A stretch of 64,000 nt of DNA from Corylus avellana (lineage: Eukaryota > Streptophyta > Magnoliopsida > Fagales > Betulaceae): assembly GCF_901000735.1 (NCBI RefSeq), contig NC_081545.1, forward strand, positions 14,000,919 to 14,064,918, written 5' to 3'. Below, in pieces: positions 11,150 through 22,712 of the stretch. Every line of letters starts with the position of its first letter. Position 1 is the first letter of the stretch. Made by a program: the position numbers and the translations under genes. The notes beneath the pieces are model-generated. The model saw only the letters and a program-made list of their open reading frames with translations, had not been told where the DNA came from and searched no databases.

Positions 11150-11660
11150 ATGTCACACAACTCTATTTAATCACAATTAATTCCATTAAATAATTGTGAT
11201 TGTACTCTAATAAGTATTTTTTATTTAATCAATTAATCATCATGACATACTTTATTTATTGCATGTTACCTTTTCATGAAATCATTCCATATTCGAACCA
11301 AAGTCTTTGTATTATCACTTTGTTAACTACCTATTTTCTTCAAGTCACTAATTTAAATTTATAATTATTCCTATGTACCTTATGAGAATGCATTTTATCT
11401 TGTATATGTATAAGTTTTCAGTATACCTATTGAAAACACTTAGACCCGAGTTTTAGGATAATCTTTCCCATTAAATATAAAATAATGGGAATATTCCTTA
11501 TCGTTTTGTTCTCTGACAAATGATTTGGATTCCTTCTTGAAGTGAGTGTTTCCACAATACTACATACGATTATGTAATGTATCAAGATTATTTCGACCGC
11601 TAATAGGTCTCACTCTTTGATATATCAAAGTAACATACACTTCACATCTAAGTTCACAAA
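11150..11660. repeat. Diverged long direct repeat, copy 2
   Basis: This is the counterpart of 9945-10450 (ttggattccttcttgaag near 11528, tttccacaatactacat near 11550, tctcactctttgatatatcaaagtaac near 11607). Divergence is high by eye, so the duplication is old. Confidence 0.6.
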
Positions 11661-12117
11661 TTCCTCAGGATTTAGAGTAAATGTTATAAGTCGTCGTGTA
11701 CGTACATAATTTTGTATGACAACATTTATAAACGAATGATGACTTACCTAGTCCGTTCAGTGTATTGCATTACCTTGCCAGTACCATAACATATCAACCT
11801 GAAGCCAACCTGCTTCTCCTAACTAAGATAGGTCGTTGAGGTTCGATATGTTATAGTTTAGATGGAGTTTCTAGTTCCATTTACGACTACGAACAATAAT
11901 TTTATAAGTTGCAAAGACCTTTGACTATGATCTTTTGTATAATTCATTTACTCACACCATAGCTCAAATACAATGAATCTTGGGGATCTCACATCCATAT
12001 AATCAAATAATACACTATCTCACATATATGACATGTAAGAATACAAATGTATATGTCTATTGTTCTATAATAATATTCAAAAAATAAACAATATTCATCA
12101 AAACACCATCCAACCAA
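11661..12117. other. Noncoding AT-rich sequence
   Basis: I see no coding or repeat structure that I can define. Confidence 0.5.
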
Positions 12118-12372
12118 TTAGAGTTTTGGACACCATATCCAATGGAGGGTGGTGTCAATAGAAACAAAGGGTAAGCAGCAATGAAGGGAGATGGAGCGGT
12201 TGGATTGGGAGATACGGTGGATGTAGGAGGTGATAGTTGAGCTGTCTAAAATGGAGCATGTGGTGAAGAGGATGGTAATGGAGAGTTCGAGCCCGTAGTG
12301 GTGGAGGATGAGCTTGCCAATCTCAACCATGGACATTGTGGCTAATGCCTTAAGTTGGGAATAGGATTATTC
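12118..12372 (-). pseudogene. UDP-glycosyltransferase (family 1) N-terminal relic
   Basis: On the minus strand, 12336 to 12118 reads SMVEIGKLILHHYGLELSIT followed by ILFTTCSILDSSTITSYI. This matches the N-terminal acceptor-binding domain of plant family-1 glycosyltransferases, which transfer sugar from UDP-sugars to small molecules. The expected preceding beta strand and Gly-rich turn (I-x-L-F-P ... G-x-x-H) is present at 12340-12372 but out of frame and with a stop. Only about 85 of some 470 residues remain, and there is no PSPG box in the window. It is a dead fragment. Confidence 0.7.
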
Positions 12373-12498
12373 TATCTTGCGCCATGTAATTTGGCTTCAC
12401 TGAGTCTATTTTTTTGCTTGGTGTTTGAACAACTATCTAAGTGGTAGCAAGTCTACAGAATCATCATTAGAATTAGACGTTGGTACCATTTAAACAAA

Positions 12499-12680
12499 GA
12501 GAAATGCTAATTGTACTAACTTTTTTATTAATAAATGGGTACGAACATGATGTGGAGCTTATTTATTAGTATTGATAGCATTTTTCTTTATTAATTGTTT
12601 TGATCCTTACCAATAAATAAGCTCCACATCATGTTAGTACCCATTTGTTAGTAAAAACGTTAGTACCCCTAATATTTCTC
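12499..12680. mobile_element. Mutator-type MITE, 182 bp, with 9 bp target duplication
   Basis: The terminal inverted repeat GAGAAATGCTAATTGTACTAAC (12499) pairs with the end CGTTAGTACCCCTAATATTTCTC (12680). Further inside, aataaataagctccacatcatg is also inverted against catgatgtggagcttattta. The perfect 9 bp repeat TTAAACAAA flanks it at 12490-12498 and 12681-12689, as expected for Mutator-like transposition. A related copy lies at 60811-60998. Confidence 0.88.
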
Positions 12681-12781
12681 TTAAACAAAATTGTTAGTTC
12701 CTTTAAAAGAAGATGATCGATTTTTAATAACAGATATCCTGTTCTTTTATTTTATAAAGTAATGCTAGAAAGAAGACCTAT

Positions 12782-13156
12782 TAGGAGTGAAAATGCGGTT
12801 ACGATTAGCGGTTATTGTTTAAAACCGCTAACCGTAACCGCCTAGGCCGTTAACCGGCAGTTAATAACCATAATAATCGCTAACTGTTTTTTTTTTAAAA
12901 AAAAAAATGATGTCATTTCTATAATAATACGATAATACCCTACTATATACGACATCATTTTTAGATTTTTATACATTTTTATATATATATTTGAATACAA
13001 AAATGACCTCATTTCATTATTTGTATATAAAATATATAGGGGTTAGCGAAAACTGTTAACCATTACCGCTTAGGTGATTAGTGGTTTTTCTTAATTGCCT
13101 TCATAAGCGGTTAGTAGTTAGTTGGCAGTTAATAACTACTTACCTTTTCACCCTTA
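12782..13156. mobile_element. hAT-type MITE (AGCGGTT family), 375 bp, with 8 bp target duplication
   Basis: The ends are TAGGAGTGAAAA and TTTTCACCCTTA, an imperfect inverted pair. The interior contains repeated and inverted forms of gcggttagcggtt and ccgctaaccg. It is flanked by AGACCTAT (12774-12781) and AGACTTAT (13157-13164), an 8 bp duplication with one mismatch. It belongs to the same family as 52928-53733 but is shorter and more decayed. Confidence 0.87.
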
Positions 13157-13381
13157 AGACTTATATGTGTTAGCTATGTTATCTCAAAATTAATATGACT
13201 TTTAAAATTACTATTGAATTTGTTATAGATAATTAATTAATTTTGATAAAATCATACTATCGTATGCTACATAAATTTTGAAAAAACAAAAGAAAGACAT
13301 GAATCTTCTCCTAACATTAGTTACTCTATTTTATAATACAGAGCGCAAATCCATGACATGACATATAGCATTACTTCAATA

Positions 13382-13398
13382 TATATATATATATATAT
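13382..13398. repeat. (AT)n microsatellite upstream of the eRF3 gene
   Basis: Short AT run about 240 bp before the start codon. Confidence 0.8.
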
Positions 13399-13596
13399 AA
13401 ATGCAGACATCGGTCGGGTCGACTACTGGACTGGAGGCCCAACCGCAATTTACCGATTATCAGCATAGACATATATTATAAGCGAACGCCACCCCACCCG
13501 TTGCACGCTAATCGTATGTTCCAGACCCCCTCCGACCTCACACGCTTCCTTCACAGTAGAACCCTGCTTTTCTCTGTCTGGTTCTCATTTTTACAA

Positions 13597-13604
13597 AAAC
13601 CCTA
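13597..13604 (+). promoter_or_regulatory. telo-box (AAACCCTA) in the eRF3 leader
   Basis: AAACCCTA lies 34 bp before the start codon, in or near the 5' untranslated region. This interstitial telomere-like motif is commonly found near the transcription start of plant genes for the translation apparatus, which fits a release-factor gene. Function at this locus is inferred. Confidence 0.6.
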
Positions 13605-13637
13605 GTGTCCGTACCGAATCTTGTCGCCGACTTCACC

Positions 13638-16600
13638 ATGGGTACGTCGCCAACCCTTTCTCTCTTGACTCTATTTTATTTTCAATTATCTATCTGAATT
13701 TGTGTTTTTAACTTTCACTCTTACATGCAAATTTTGTGGTAATTTTGTGATTGATCTTTGTGATTTATCTGAGCTCTGATCTGAATTATCCTAGTGTTAT
13801 TTGAATTTCTCCGTAAATTTTGTCAATTTTTGTTTCTCGCTTATTTTTTATTTTTTATTTTTATTTTTTCAGGGGATTCCAATATCCTCCGTTTGGTTGA
13901 TGAGAAAATAGAAAGAAAAAAAGATTGAATTAATTCGAAATTTTGTACCTTCCTTATGTTATGTACATTAAAAAAATTATAAGTAGTTAAACGAGCTTGG
14001 ATTATTGGAGTTTCTTTTTCTCTCAGGGTATTAATGTTGATGTTGTGGTGAATTAAAAAAATTAATGGATATGACTTGTTTAAACTTTTTTAAATGGTAG
14101 ATGCTGATGAGAAGAAAATGATAGATATTGAGGAGGAGATACGTTCTTTGCAGCTTGACTCGGCAGGTACTATTGAGATGGCACATAAACTGGTTTTCAA
14201 TAAATAATATGATGGCTGATTATTCTTCTTCATTTGAATATTTTTGTCTGTGTTGTGATTGGAACTTAGAAGAAGAAAATAATGGGGTTGTTAATCCTGA
14301 GGATGCAAAGGCAGAAGAAGTTGAGGAAGTGGATAAGATGGAGGAAGGTTGGTAGTCCCATTAAAGGTTTTCTTAGTCCATTGTTATTGTATATTATTGT
14401 GAAAGATTTTTTATTTTGTTTTGGCTTTGTATATCACCGTGTGATTTGTAGGTCACGAATATGTTGTATGCTTCTCTTCAAATGCATGTGGTTTCAGGCT
14501 GAGTTTAAATGGTATTGAAATGAGGAAACTATTGAATGGTTTAAATGAAAATGAAGATGTTGAATTTGAAAGATATTTCATGATTTAGTTCAAATATGAT
14601 AAGTCTTAAAGTGGATACATGAATGGGCATGGGAAACACTTGCCTAGGGGAAAAAAATTGCATGGTAATACAATTACATTGCGTGTGCAAGAGTTCATTA
14701 GACCTCCATTGGAGTTGGACTTGGGCATGTTGGCTGCTGTTTTGTGTCAACCCAAAGGAATTGTTGTTTTGTGATCCAGCCGTTGAGGCCAATGGTTCCC
14801 CACTACCTCCGAGGGAGGCTAGTGCCAGCGTCTCTGGGATTGTTTTTGGGTTAGCCTTTGATCCTTCTAGTGAGGTCTCGCAGTTGCCGTTTCACCTGGA
14901 GGGGAGTAAGGCGAGATCTGCAAATCTTGCCAAAGATGCTGCAGAGCCTTTGGGTCATTTAGATGTTGTTGACAGTGATGGGTTGAAGGAGTCGCACATG
15001 CAAGTGCTTTTGCAACCACTTGCTCAACCTTTGGTGTCTTCGCTGGTTGATTAATGTTGTGGCCCATGTGGTGTGGAGGCTTATAGCGGTTCTGTGCGCA
15101 GTCTGGAGGCTCCTGGTGGTGGCGTGGAGGCTTTTGGTGGCCTAGGTAATGTTTTAACAAATCAAGGCCTTTGGGTGTTTGTTTGCCCGAATCTCAACCT
15201 GGTTATTGGTTTGAGAGCCTAGTTACAGGTAATTGTGCCTCATGGCTTGTTGGGGGTTGCCTTCCTAGAGATGTTGAGGTTGGAGAGGCTCTTCATTGTT
15301 CTTTGTTCCCTCTCTTTGAAATTTTTCTGCGGGTGTTGTGGGGGAGGCTAATGTTATTGGAGATATGGGGAAAGGTTTGGCTATGTTTGCCTTGGCTAGG
15401 ATGGATTTGGGTTGTGGTAGAGGTAATTGGCAGCTTGTGTATAATCCGTTTCTTTGTGGGGACGTGGATCTCTTAACTAGGGAGGAAGCCTCTCTTTGAA
15501 CTCCTCTTAGACCGGTGTTGGGAAATTCCGGCTACTTAGATTTAGGGTATTCAAATTGGGTGGTGCAAATAGCGAAGGCGATTCATCGGGTTTTGGGGGT
15601 CTCATGTGTGGGTTTTGAGAAGCAATTTATGGCAATTCTGATAGTTATTGAAGCTAGCTGTACTAAGAAGGTTTTAGCATCCAATTCTAAGCCAAGGAAC
15701 AAAGGTAGTTTTCAGAATTAAGACGGTTGGAGTGCTCCATCAATTATTATTCAAAAGGTGGGAGCTCAAGCCGTGGCAAAAGAAAGGAAAGGGGGTTATT
15801 AGTTCTTAATGAAGCCTAAATCGAATACATGGGATAGTAAGGTGGTGGAGAAGATCAACGAGTGTGGGGGAATTAATCTTGGTTGTCACTTTCAAAATCG
15901 TTGAGCATCATTTCACTTGGGCTTTTGCGGGTATTTATGGACCTAATTCTTATAGGGATAGAACTCAGAAGGCTCCGCTGGGATGAGTTGGCTGGCTTGC
16001 TCAGTTGGTGAAATGTGCCTTGGTGCATTAGGGGTGATTTTAATGTAACTTGATTCCCTAGTGAGAGATTGGGAGAAGCTTGTTTATGCTCACCTATGGA
16101 CTCTGGCTTTATTTTTTATCAGGCCTGATGGACCTCTCTCTTTTTGGTAGAACTCTTACTTGGTCGAATAATCAAGACTTAACCTTTTGGTCTAGAATTG
16201 ATAGATTCCTTGTCTCTTCGGTGTGGGAAGCCTGATTTTCTGGTGTGCCTTAGAGGAGACTTCCTAGGCTGTGTTTGGTAAACAATTTCGTTTCAATACC
16301 ATTCATCTCACTTTTTTCATTTTTACAACATTCTCTTACTTTTTACATCATATCAATCACTTTTTATTACTATTCAAATAAAAAAATCACTAGAAAACAA
16401 AAAATTTTCATTTTTCCATACCAAACATTCTTACTTTTTCACTTTTTCAAAAAAAAAAAAATTCTTACTTTTTTTTACATCAATCAATTTTGCTATAGTA
16501 TCAAACCAGTAAAACCCCAAAACCCTTTACCAAGCGGACCCCTAGACTTTGCTCGGATCATTTCCCAATCCTCCTTGAATGTGGTGACATTCTAAGGAGT

Positions 16601-17961
16601 AGTGGGTTTGAATTTGAAAACATGTGGCTTAAGTTGAAGGTTTTGTGGATAGGGTGAAATAGTGGTAGGACGCTTACCATTTGGAAGGTTCTCCGAGCTT
16701 CATTTTAGCGAGTAAGCTTAATGCTTTGAAAGTTGATTTAAAAAGATAGAATGATGAGGTGTTTGTCAATGTAGAGAGGAAGAAGAAGATCCTTGTGGAA
16801 GAGCTACGTGTTTTTGATATCATTGAAGAAGAGAGGGACGTTGGTGTTGAGGAGAGACTGAAGAAGGTAAAACTTGTCAGGGAGTTAGAAAGATACATTC
16901 TCATGGAGGAGGTGAATTGGAGGCAAAAATCTAGGGTCTTGTGGTTAAGGAGGGTGACAGGTGCTGCACAAATGTTTTTCACAAAATGGCCAACTTTAAC
17001 AGAAGGAAGAATTCCATAGGCTCGTTAATCAATGGTACAACTTCCATCAACCGGTTGGAGCTTAGCGAGCATATAATCAAGTTTTTATAAAAAGTTATAC
17101 ACCGAGCAATTCAATTGAAGGCCTTTGTTGGATGATCTTTCCTTTGATTCTATTGATGAGGCTGGGGCTAGTTGGTTGGAGAGAGATTTTGAGGAAAATG
17201 AGGTGTTAGAGGTAGTGAAAGCTATGAATGGTGAGAAGGCGTCGAGCCCTGACAATTACTCTATGGTGTAATTGTGTAACCTTTTTTTATTTTTTTTAGG
17301 TATATTTTATGGGTCATTTGTAGTTGTAAACATTAGAGGCCGTATCAGAAGATGGTTGTCTGCTCTTGTTTGGAGCAAAACCAGCCCTTGCTTTGCCACA
17401 CAGAAAATAAAATGAAATATTTATTAGATGTTGATCATGTGTTCACTGATTCAAGATGCCTGCATGTTTTTTTTTTTTTTTTTTGCCATTTTATTTAATT
17501 GGTAAGTTGAACATGGACCTAGTGGGTTTTGAATCCATAATGCCATTGTCCACCCTATTCTTGTGGTGGGTGGAAGTGTTATTTGAGACAAGAAATATTT
17601 GCTTGAGTGATATGATTTTAGTACATAAAACTTCACCTGAAGATATTTTTTTTTTCTTTGGCTGGTTTCAGATTCGAAGGAAGCTGTCCATAAAGAGGCA
17701 GTGCAGGTTGAACAAAAAGGTGTTTGCAGAAGTATTTTTTTATTCTGACTTTTTGGTTATAATTATGTGCAATTTAGCTTATTGTTCTATATCTAGGGGT
17801 TTTTGTTGTTAATATTTACTCCAATTATAATTCTCTTGTGCTGACTTCTTGGCTTGGAATCATAGTGAAAGATAAGGAAATCTCTGCCTCAGTTAAGCCA
17901 GTGGTTGAGAAGGAATTACCCAAGAAGAGGCACTTGAATGTTGTCTTTATTGGCCATGTTG
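13638..17961 (+). CDS. eRF3 (GSPT/Sup35-type release factor GTPase), five 5' exons only
   Basis: eRF3 is the GTPase that works with eRF1 to release the finished peptide at stop codons. The exons are 13638-13641, 14101-14166, 14270-14347, 17672-17719 and 17866-17961. All introns are GT-AG, and the frame stays open across each join (292 nt, 97 codons). The protein begins [20 protein letters not shown] and has an acidic Glu-rich N-terminal extension. It ends [13 protein letters not shown], the strand and first residues of the GTPase P-loop (GHVDAGKS in the family). The next exon, which should begin DAGKST, is not found in 17962-19481 or later. Intron 3 is expanded to 3.3 kb by a LINE. The 5' end looks healthy, with intact splice sites and a telo-box. 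It is either a gene broken by retroelements and the N gap at 19482, or a genuine orphan 5' fragment. Confidence 0.85.
14700..17267 (+). mobile_element. LINE fragment (LINE-B) in eRF3 intron 3
   Basis: The Ser/Pro/Val-rich ORF1 tail lies at about 14755-15054. ORF2 endonuclease pieces follow from about 15880 ([15 protein letters not shown] near 16030, LTWSNNQD near 16155, RIDRFLVSS near 16200). After a nested MITE the frame resumes with [12 protein letters not shown] (about 16553-16590). Then comes the linker before the reverse transcriptase ([15 protein letters not shown] at 16901-16945), ending near SSPDNYSM at 17240-17263. The RT and RNase H are absent and stops are frequent. There is no poly(A). 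The element lies in the same orientation as the host gene and does not touch an exon. Confidence 0.85.
16267..16541. mobile_element. Harbinger-type MITE, 275 bp, with CTA target duplication, inside LINE-B
   Basis: The ends GGCTGTGTTTGGTAAAC and (reverse complement of the right end) GGGTCCGCTTGGTAAAG form the terminal inverted repeat. CTA flanks it at 16264-16266 and 16542-16544. Removing the insert and one CTA restores the LINE endonuclease frame across the SDHFP active-site region, which verifies the ends. A relative lies at 33356-33596. Confidence 0.92.
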
Positions 17962-19481
17962 GTAGGTTGATCAATTTCATGGTTTTTCTTTATTTAAATC
18001 TGCTGGGTTCAGGATATATTCTGTCTATCTTTTGTGATGTTTATCTTTGAGTGACCATCGATGTTGTCATAGATAATATAGGCTGGTGTGTTGTCTGCAA
18101 TACAGATTGACATAGCAGTAGTCTAGATGAGTTGTTATGACTGTTACTTTTCTTTTCTTTTTCTTAATTGTTTTTTGAGGGGAGGAGAGTAATGCTTCGT
18201 AGCCCTCATTCCCTGACCAAACTTGTACTAATGAAGTTCCTTTGTTTTCTTATGTCTGGAAATGAAAAATATTTTGGCTGTATTGTCTTGGTCAGGTTGA
18301 GAATGAAAAAGCAAAATTACATAAAAATATGGGAATGTATCTGCAATGCTAGAAATCTAATGCAAATTTTAGGGTGCGCGGAAGAATTTAAGCTGTAGGG
18401 GGCATATACGGCGAAGGGGGATCTCTAGGTTTCTTATGAAGTTCAATTATGTTTTCTGGAAATAAAGTGGATGTTACTACAGGGTTGATTGTCCATTTGG
18501 AACTTGCTTAGCTTGGTAAGGTTAAATGTAATTACTTTGCAAGAGATCATAGTGTCAAAGATGGTTAAGACGCTCTGATAAATTGGATTGAGCAGGACTA
18601 TATAGTATATACTAAATGGGGAGAATTCTCTGGGATGTGATTCTCTTTGAGTGGTCCTAGATTTGGCTTTATTTTATTCACATATTCTTTGGATGGATTT
18701 TCTATGTTTTTAACAGGCTTCTATGCTGCTATCACAAATGTTATGGTGATGTAACTCCTCATTACAAATATCTATTACATGTAACAAGGTGGCAGTTGAA
18801 AGTGAAATGATATGGTGGATTCAACTTTTTAATTATCCGGTTGTTGGGTGAGAACAGAAAGGGATCTTGGAATTGCTAATATCTTAGGCTTCTTAAATGT
18901 GAGGTTTTGGTAGTAACATCAGCTCTCTCTAGATTCAATGGTTTTTTCTTTCTCATGTTTGCTGTGAGAATGTGTAGTTGGTGTGAATTGGGCTCATGCT
19001 CCAAATCCAATTTCCAATAGCTGCCCTAATTTTTAAGTGGGAAATGTACATAGAGAGGGAGTTAAGCCTAAGCCCATCATGATGTATTTTGGAGGTTTAA
19101 AAGTTTTGCTAAGTGTGAGATTGGTGGATTCCTCTACAGAGCCTCTCCGGTGCGTGCATTGGAAACCAATGTTTTTAAGTATTGTGAGAGGATGAAGGAA
19201 CTTAGAAGGGTTAGTGCTTACATGAAAGCCTTTTCAACTAGAAATGAGATTTCATGGAAGGAGATACTTTCGTCAGCAGCAATTGAGATGGTTTCACAAT
19301 TTAAGGAAGTGGTGAATTTGGCTTTTTACTCATTTTAAAGAAAGCAATTTGTAATAGTAGTCTTGGTTAGCAGCGCGTGCAGGCGTGTCCTGCTAGAGTT
19401 TCGGTTTCTAGTTCGTGAGATGCGTTCGATTAGGGTGAGATGGAACGTCGTTTCGTGGTGGAAGCTAAATCTTTTTCTCTC
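17962..19481 (+). other. Sequence after eRF3 exon 5; no further exon recognised
   Basis: This should contain intron 5 and the P-loop exon, but no frame encodes DAGKST or the later G motifs. A 62-codon open frame at 19150-19338 has no recognisable similarity. The stretch ends at an assembly gap. Confidence 0.5.
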
Positions 19482-19581
19482 NNNNNNNNNNNNNNNNNNN
19501 NNNNNNNNNNNNNNNNNNNNNNNNNNNNNNNNNNNNNNNNNNNNNNNNNNNNNNNNNNNNNNNNNNNNNNNNNNNNNNNNN
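19482..19581. other. Assembly gap (100 N)
   Basis: Exactly 100 unknown bases, a conventional scaffold gap of unknown true size. ORFs reported through it are artefacts. Confidence 1.
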
Positions 19582-22359
19582 TACCATTCCGAGAAGAGAT
19601 TGATAGAAAGTAGGGATGTTGTCTCTCTTGAAAATTCAAATCAAATCACTCCTATAGAAGATATCAGGCTATTAGAAGATGAAGAATCTATACAACCAGT
19701 ACCTATAGAAAGCTCATTTGAAGAAGAAAACATTAGAAATCTCCAGGACAGTGGGAGTAAAAGAAAATTTAATCTGAATAAACCTAATCATGAAAGCAGT
19801 TGGAGAGTTAAAAGGCAAAGACGACCATTCATCATACTTAAAGATCATTACGTACTAAGCATATATGATATAAATCTACAAGACGATCCAACTAGTTTCA
19901 AAGAAGCTATAAAAGGTGATGATGCAGACAAATAGATTGATGCAATGAATGACGAACTAGACTCAATCAACATATATGATGCTGGGAGCTCACAGATCTA
20001 CCACACCAAACAAAAGCCATTGGATGCAAATGGGTACTAAAGAAGAAATTTCAAGCGGATGGAAGTCTTGATAAATACAAGGCTATGTTTGTGGACAAAA
20101 AGGATTCACCCAACAACTAGGTGTGGATTTCATTGACACTTATTTGCCTGTAGCAAAATTCACCTCAATAAGAATAATCATGTCCATAGTAGCTAAGCTG
20201 GATTTAGAGTTCCACCAATTAGATGTAAAAACAACATTTCTAAATGGAGAATTGAAAGAAGACATCTATATGATTCAACCAGAGGGATTCGAAGTGAATG
20301 GACATGAAGAAAAAGTTTATAAATTAAAGATGTCACTATACGGGCTAAAGCAATCCTCGAGACAATGGTACTTAAAATTTCACGAGGCTACCATGGAGAT
20401 TAGTTTCGAGGTAAGTCTACTAGATCATTGTGTTTACATATACAACGACAATGATAGGCTAACCATATTGTCATTATATGTAGAAGACATACTATTGACT
20501 GGAAATTGCTCAGAAATGATTCAAAGAACAAATAATTTTTTAGCATCTAAGTTTGAAATGAAAGACATGGGTGAAGCAACCTATGTCTTGGGAATAAAAA
20601 TTTTAAAGGACAAGACCTCGAAATTGTTATACTTAGATCAAGAGAAATATATGGAGAAAATACTTAGAAGGTTTAAAATAGACAAATGTAAACCCCTAAG
20701 CACACCCATTTCAAAAGGGTCAAAATTTAAGCAAAACAATGTGTCCTAAAAATGAGACAAAAATTCTTGAAATGGAAACTGTCCCCTATACCTAAGATGT
20801 GGGCAGTCTCATGTATGTCATGATAAGCATAAGACTAGATATTTTTCATGCTGTGGGATTGGTGAGTAGATATCAATCCAATCCAGGAAAGGAACATTGG
20901 CAAGTGGTAAAAACAATATTCAGATATCTGCAAGGCACTAAAAACATGGGTTTGTGTTTTGGATTAGGAGATCTAAACATTGTAGAATACACAGACGCAA
21001 ATTTTGCAGGAGATATAGATGACAGAAAATTAACCAGTGGCTATGTATTCCTATTCGGGGGAACAACTATTTCTTGGTTAAATAAGAAACAAAATTGTGT
21101 TGTAAAATCCACAATGGAAGTTGAGTATATATCATGCAGCACAACAGTTAGCAATGCTGTTTGGATTAAGCGTTTCTTTAAAGTCTAAACTTTGGAATGT
21201 CAAATGGGCCTGTCAATGTATTTTGTGATAATTAGTCTACCATCTCTCTAATAAAAAGTGGAGCTCAAAGTTTCAAAGGCAAACACATTAACGTAAGTTA
21301 TCACTATATTCAAGATATAGTAGAGAGGGGTGAAATAAAAGTTGAATTTATTCCCTCAATAGAGATGGTAGCTGATCCCCTAACCAAATGGTTATCTCTA
21401 GATAAATTTAGAGAGCATGTAGCAAAAATGGGATTGAGAAACACTTAAGAAATAGCTACATGGTTCACGGCATAATCAAAAGAATTCAGGGACGCCTGAA
21501 TGAATGATGGTATGTGCTTTCGCCCCATTAAATTAAATAAATAGTTTTGGGTGAATGACACTTATAAGCAACAGACATTATAAACTGACATAAATGTAAA
21601 GTCCACCAAAAGGCATTATGTTAAGTTTGGTGTAATGTCTATATTCTGATAGTGTAATAAACATCAGAAAGATGTGTCAATATAAATCTCAAATAAGGAT
21701 AACCTTAGAGGAAAGAAATTGAATGAAAGATTCAATACAGGTTTACATATGGCTATATGTAAAAACCATCAATTGTAGAATTGTATTCCCAAGTAAGGAT
21801 AATTGATGTTATTTGCTTAAATTATATAGCAAGTAAAGTCACCACTAATATGTCATCAATTAGACACATGTGATAAAAAGGTACAGTCAGATGAAATAAT
21901 ATAAGTGTACACACATCAAGAATGTTATGATTTGATGACTATCTGGAAGCACTCGCAGATAAGGAGTTGCCATGTTTTGTGTTACCAATGTAATCATGTA
22001 CAACTAGGTTTCATTACCAAATATAATAGTATGGTCAAGTGGGAGATGATGCTACATAAGGTGATCACACTATAACAAGTGTAGTCATCCCCACACCTGA
22101 TTATTCCTATAGGAAGGTAATAACTTCCAGATGGAGGTTATCTGATAAGAGGACACAACTCTTGGTCAAGAGTTGTGATTGGGACTCTATAAATAGAGTC
22201 TTATAAGAACATATTTCTGTAACAATTCCATTCTTACGTTAGTCCCTCAAATTCTCTTAGTCCTCCATTGGACTTCCACTCGAACGGGAGAAATCCTTTT
22301 AGAAGATCAATCAATAAATTCTACACATACATATGTGGAAATTCCCAAAGAATAACACA
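19582..22359 (+). mobile_element. Ty1/copia 3' half: pol C-terminus and 3' LTR, decayed
   Basis: It starts after the gap in the linker before the reverse transcriptase. RT and RNase H are spread over several frames. RT motifs at 20123-20749 are LDVKTTFLNGELKEDIYM, SLYGLKQS and LYVEDILLTGN, where the usual YVDD is YVED. RNase H follows at 20799-21188 (GSLMY, EYTDANFAGD, ISWLNKKQ). A C-terminal ADPLTKW is near 21370. A polypurine tract (gtgggaga, about 22039-22046) precedes an LTR of about 313 bp at 22047-22359 that begins TGATGCTAC, ends AATAACACA, and has a TATA box (CTATAAATAGAGTC) near 22188. The 5' LTR, gag, protease and integrase are absent or lost in the gap. Confidence 0.9.
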
Positions 22360-22712
22360 ACTAAGCCATGCTGCTTGGAGAGGGCTACATCAATACCTAG
22401 AGGAGGAGTTTAGCTACTCATGGAGGTGCTAAAACAAGCATAAGCCTTGCCCATTTTCCTCTCTTAGCTTCTCCAAAGCCTTATAACAAAATGGATTTGA
22501 AATGAGGTGTGTCCCGTATGCTAGCTGCTTCCCCCTACCAGTTCTTGCCTTGCTCTATTTAAAGAGAATTCTTTACATTTTCTTCCTACCCATACTGCCT
22601 CTCAATGAGAATATTTTTCTTCTTTTGGTTCTGCACTACCTGATGTTTCATGCATGGTTCTTCTTTTCTTTTTGATTTCTTTTCCTTTATCTATCACCAT
22701 GTGCTCACTTTG

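Noticed and set aside
14623..15160. A host exon in eRF3 intron 3
   Set aside because: The open frame at 14623-15054 is the Ser/Pro/Val-rich tail of LINE ORF1, followed in order by LINE endonuclease pieces.
19363..19935. A 190-codon ORF across the first N gap
   Set aside because: It depends on 100 unknown bases; only the right part belongs to the copia polyprotein.
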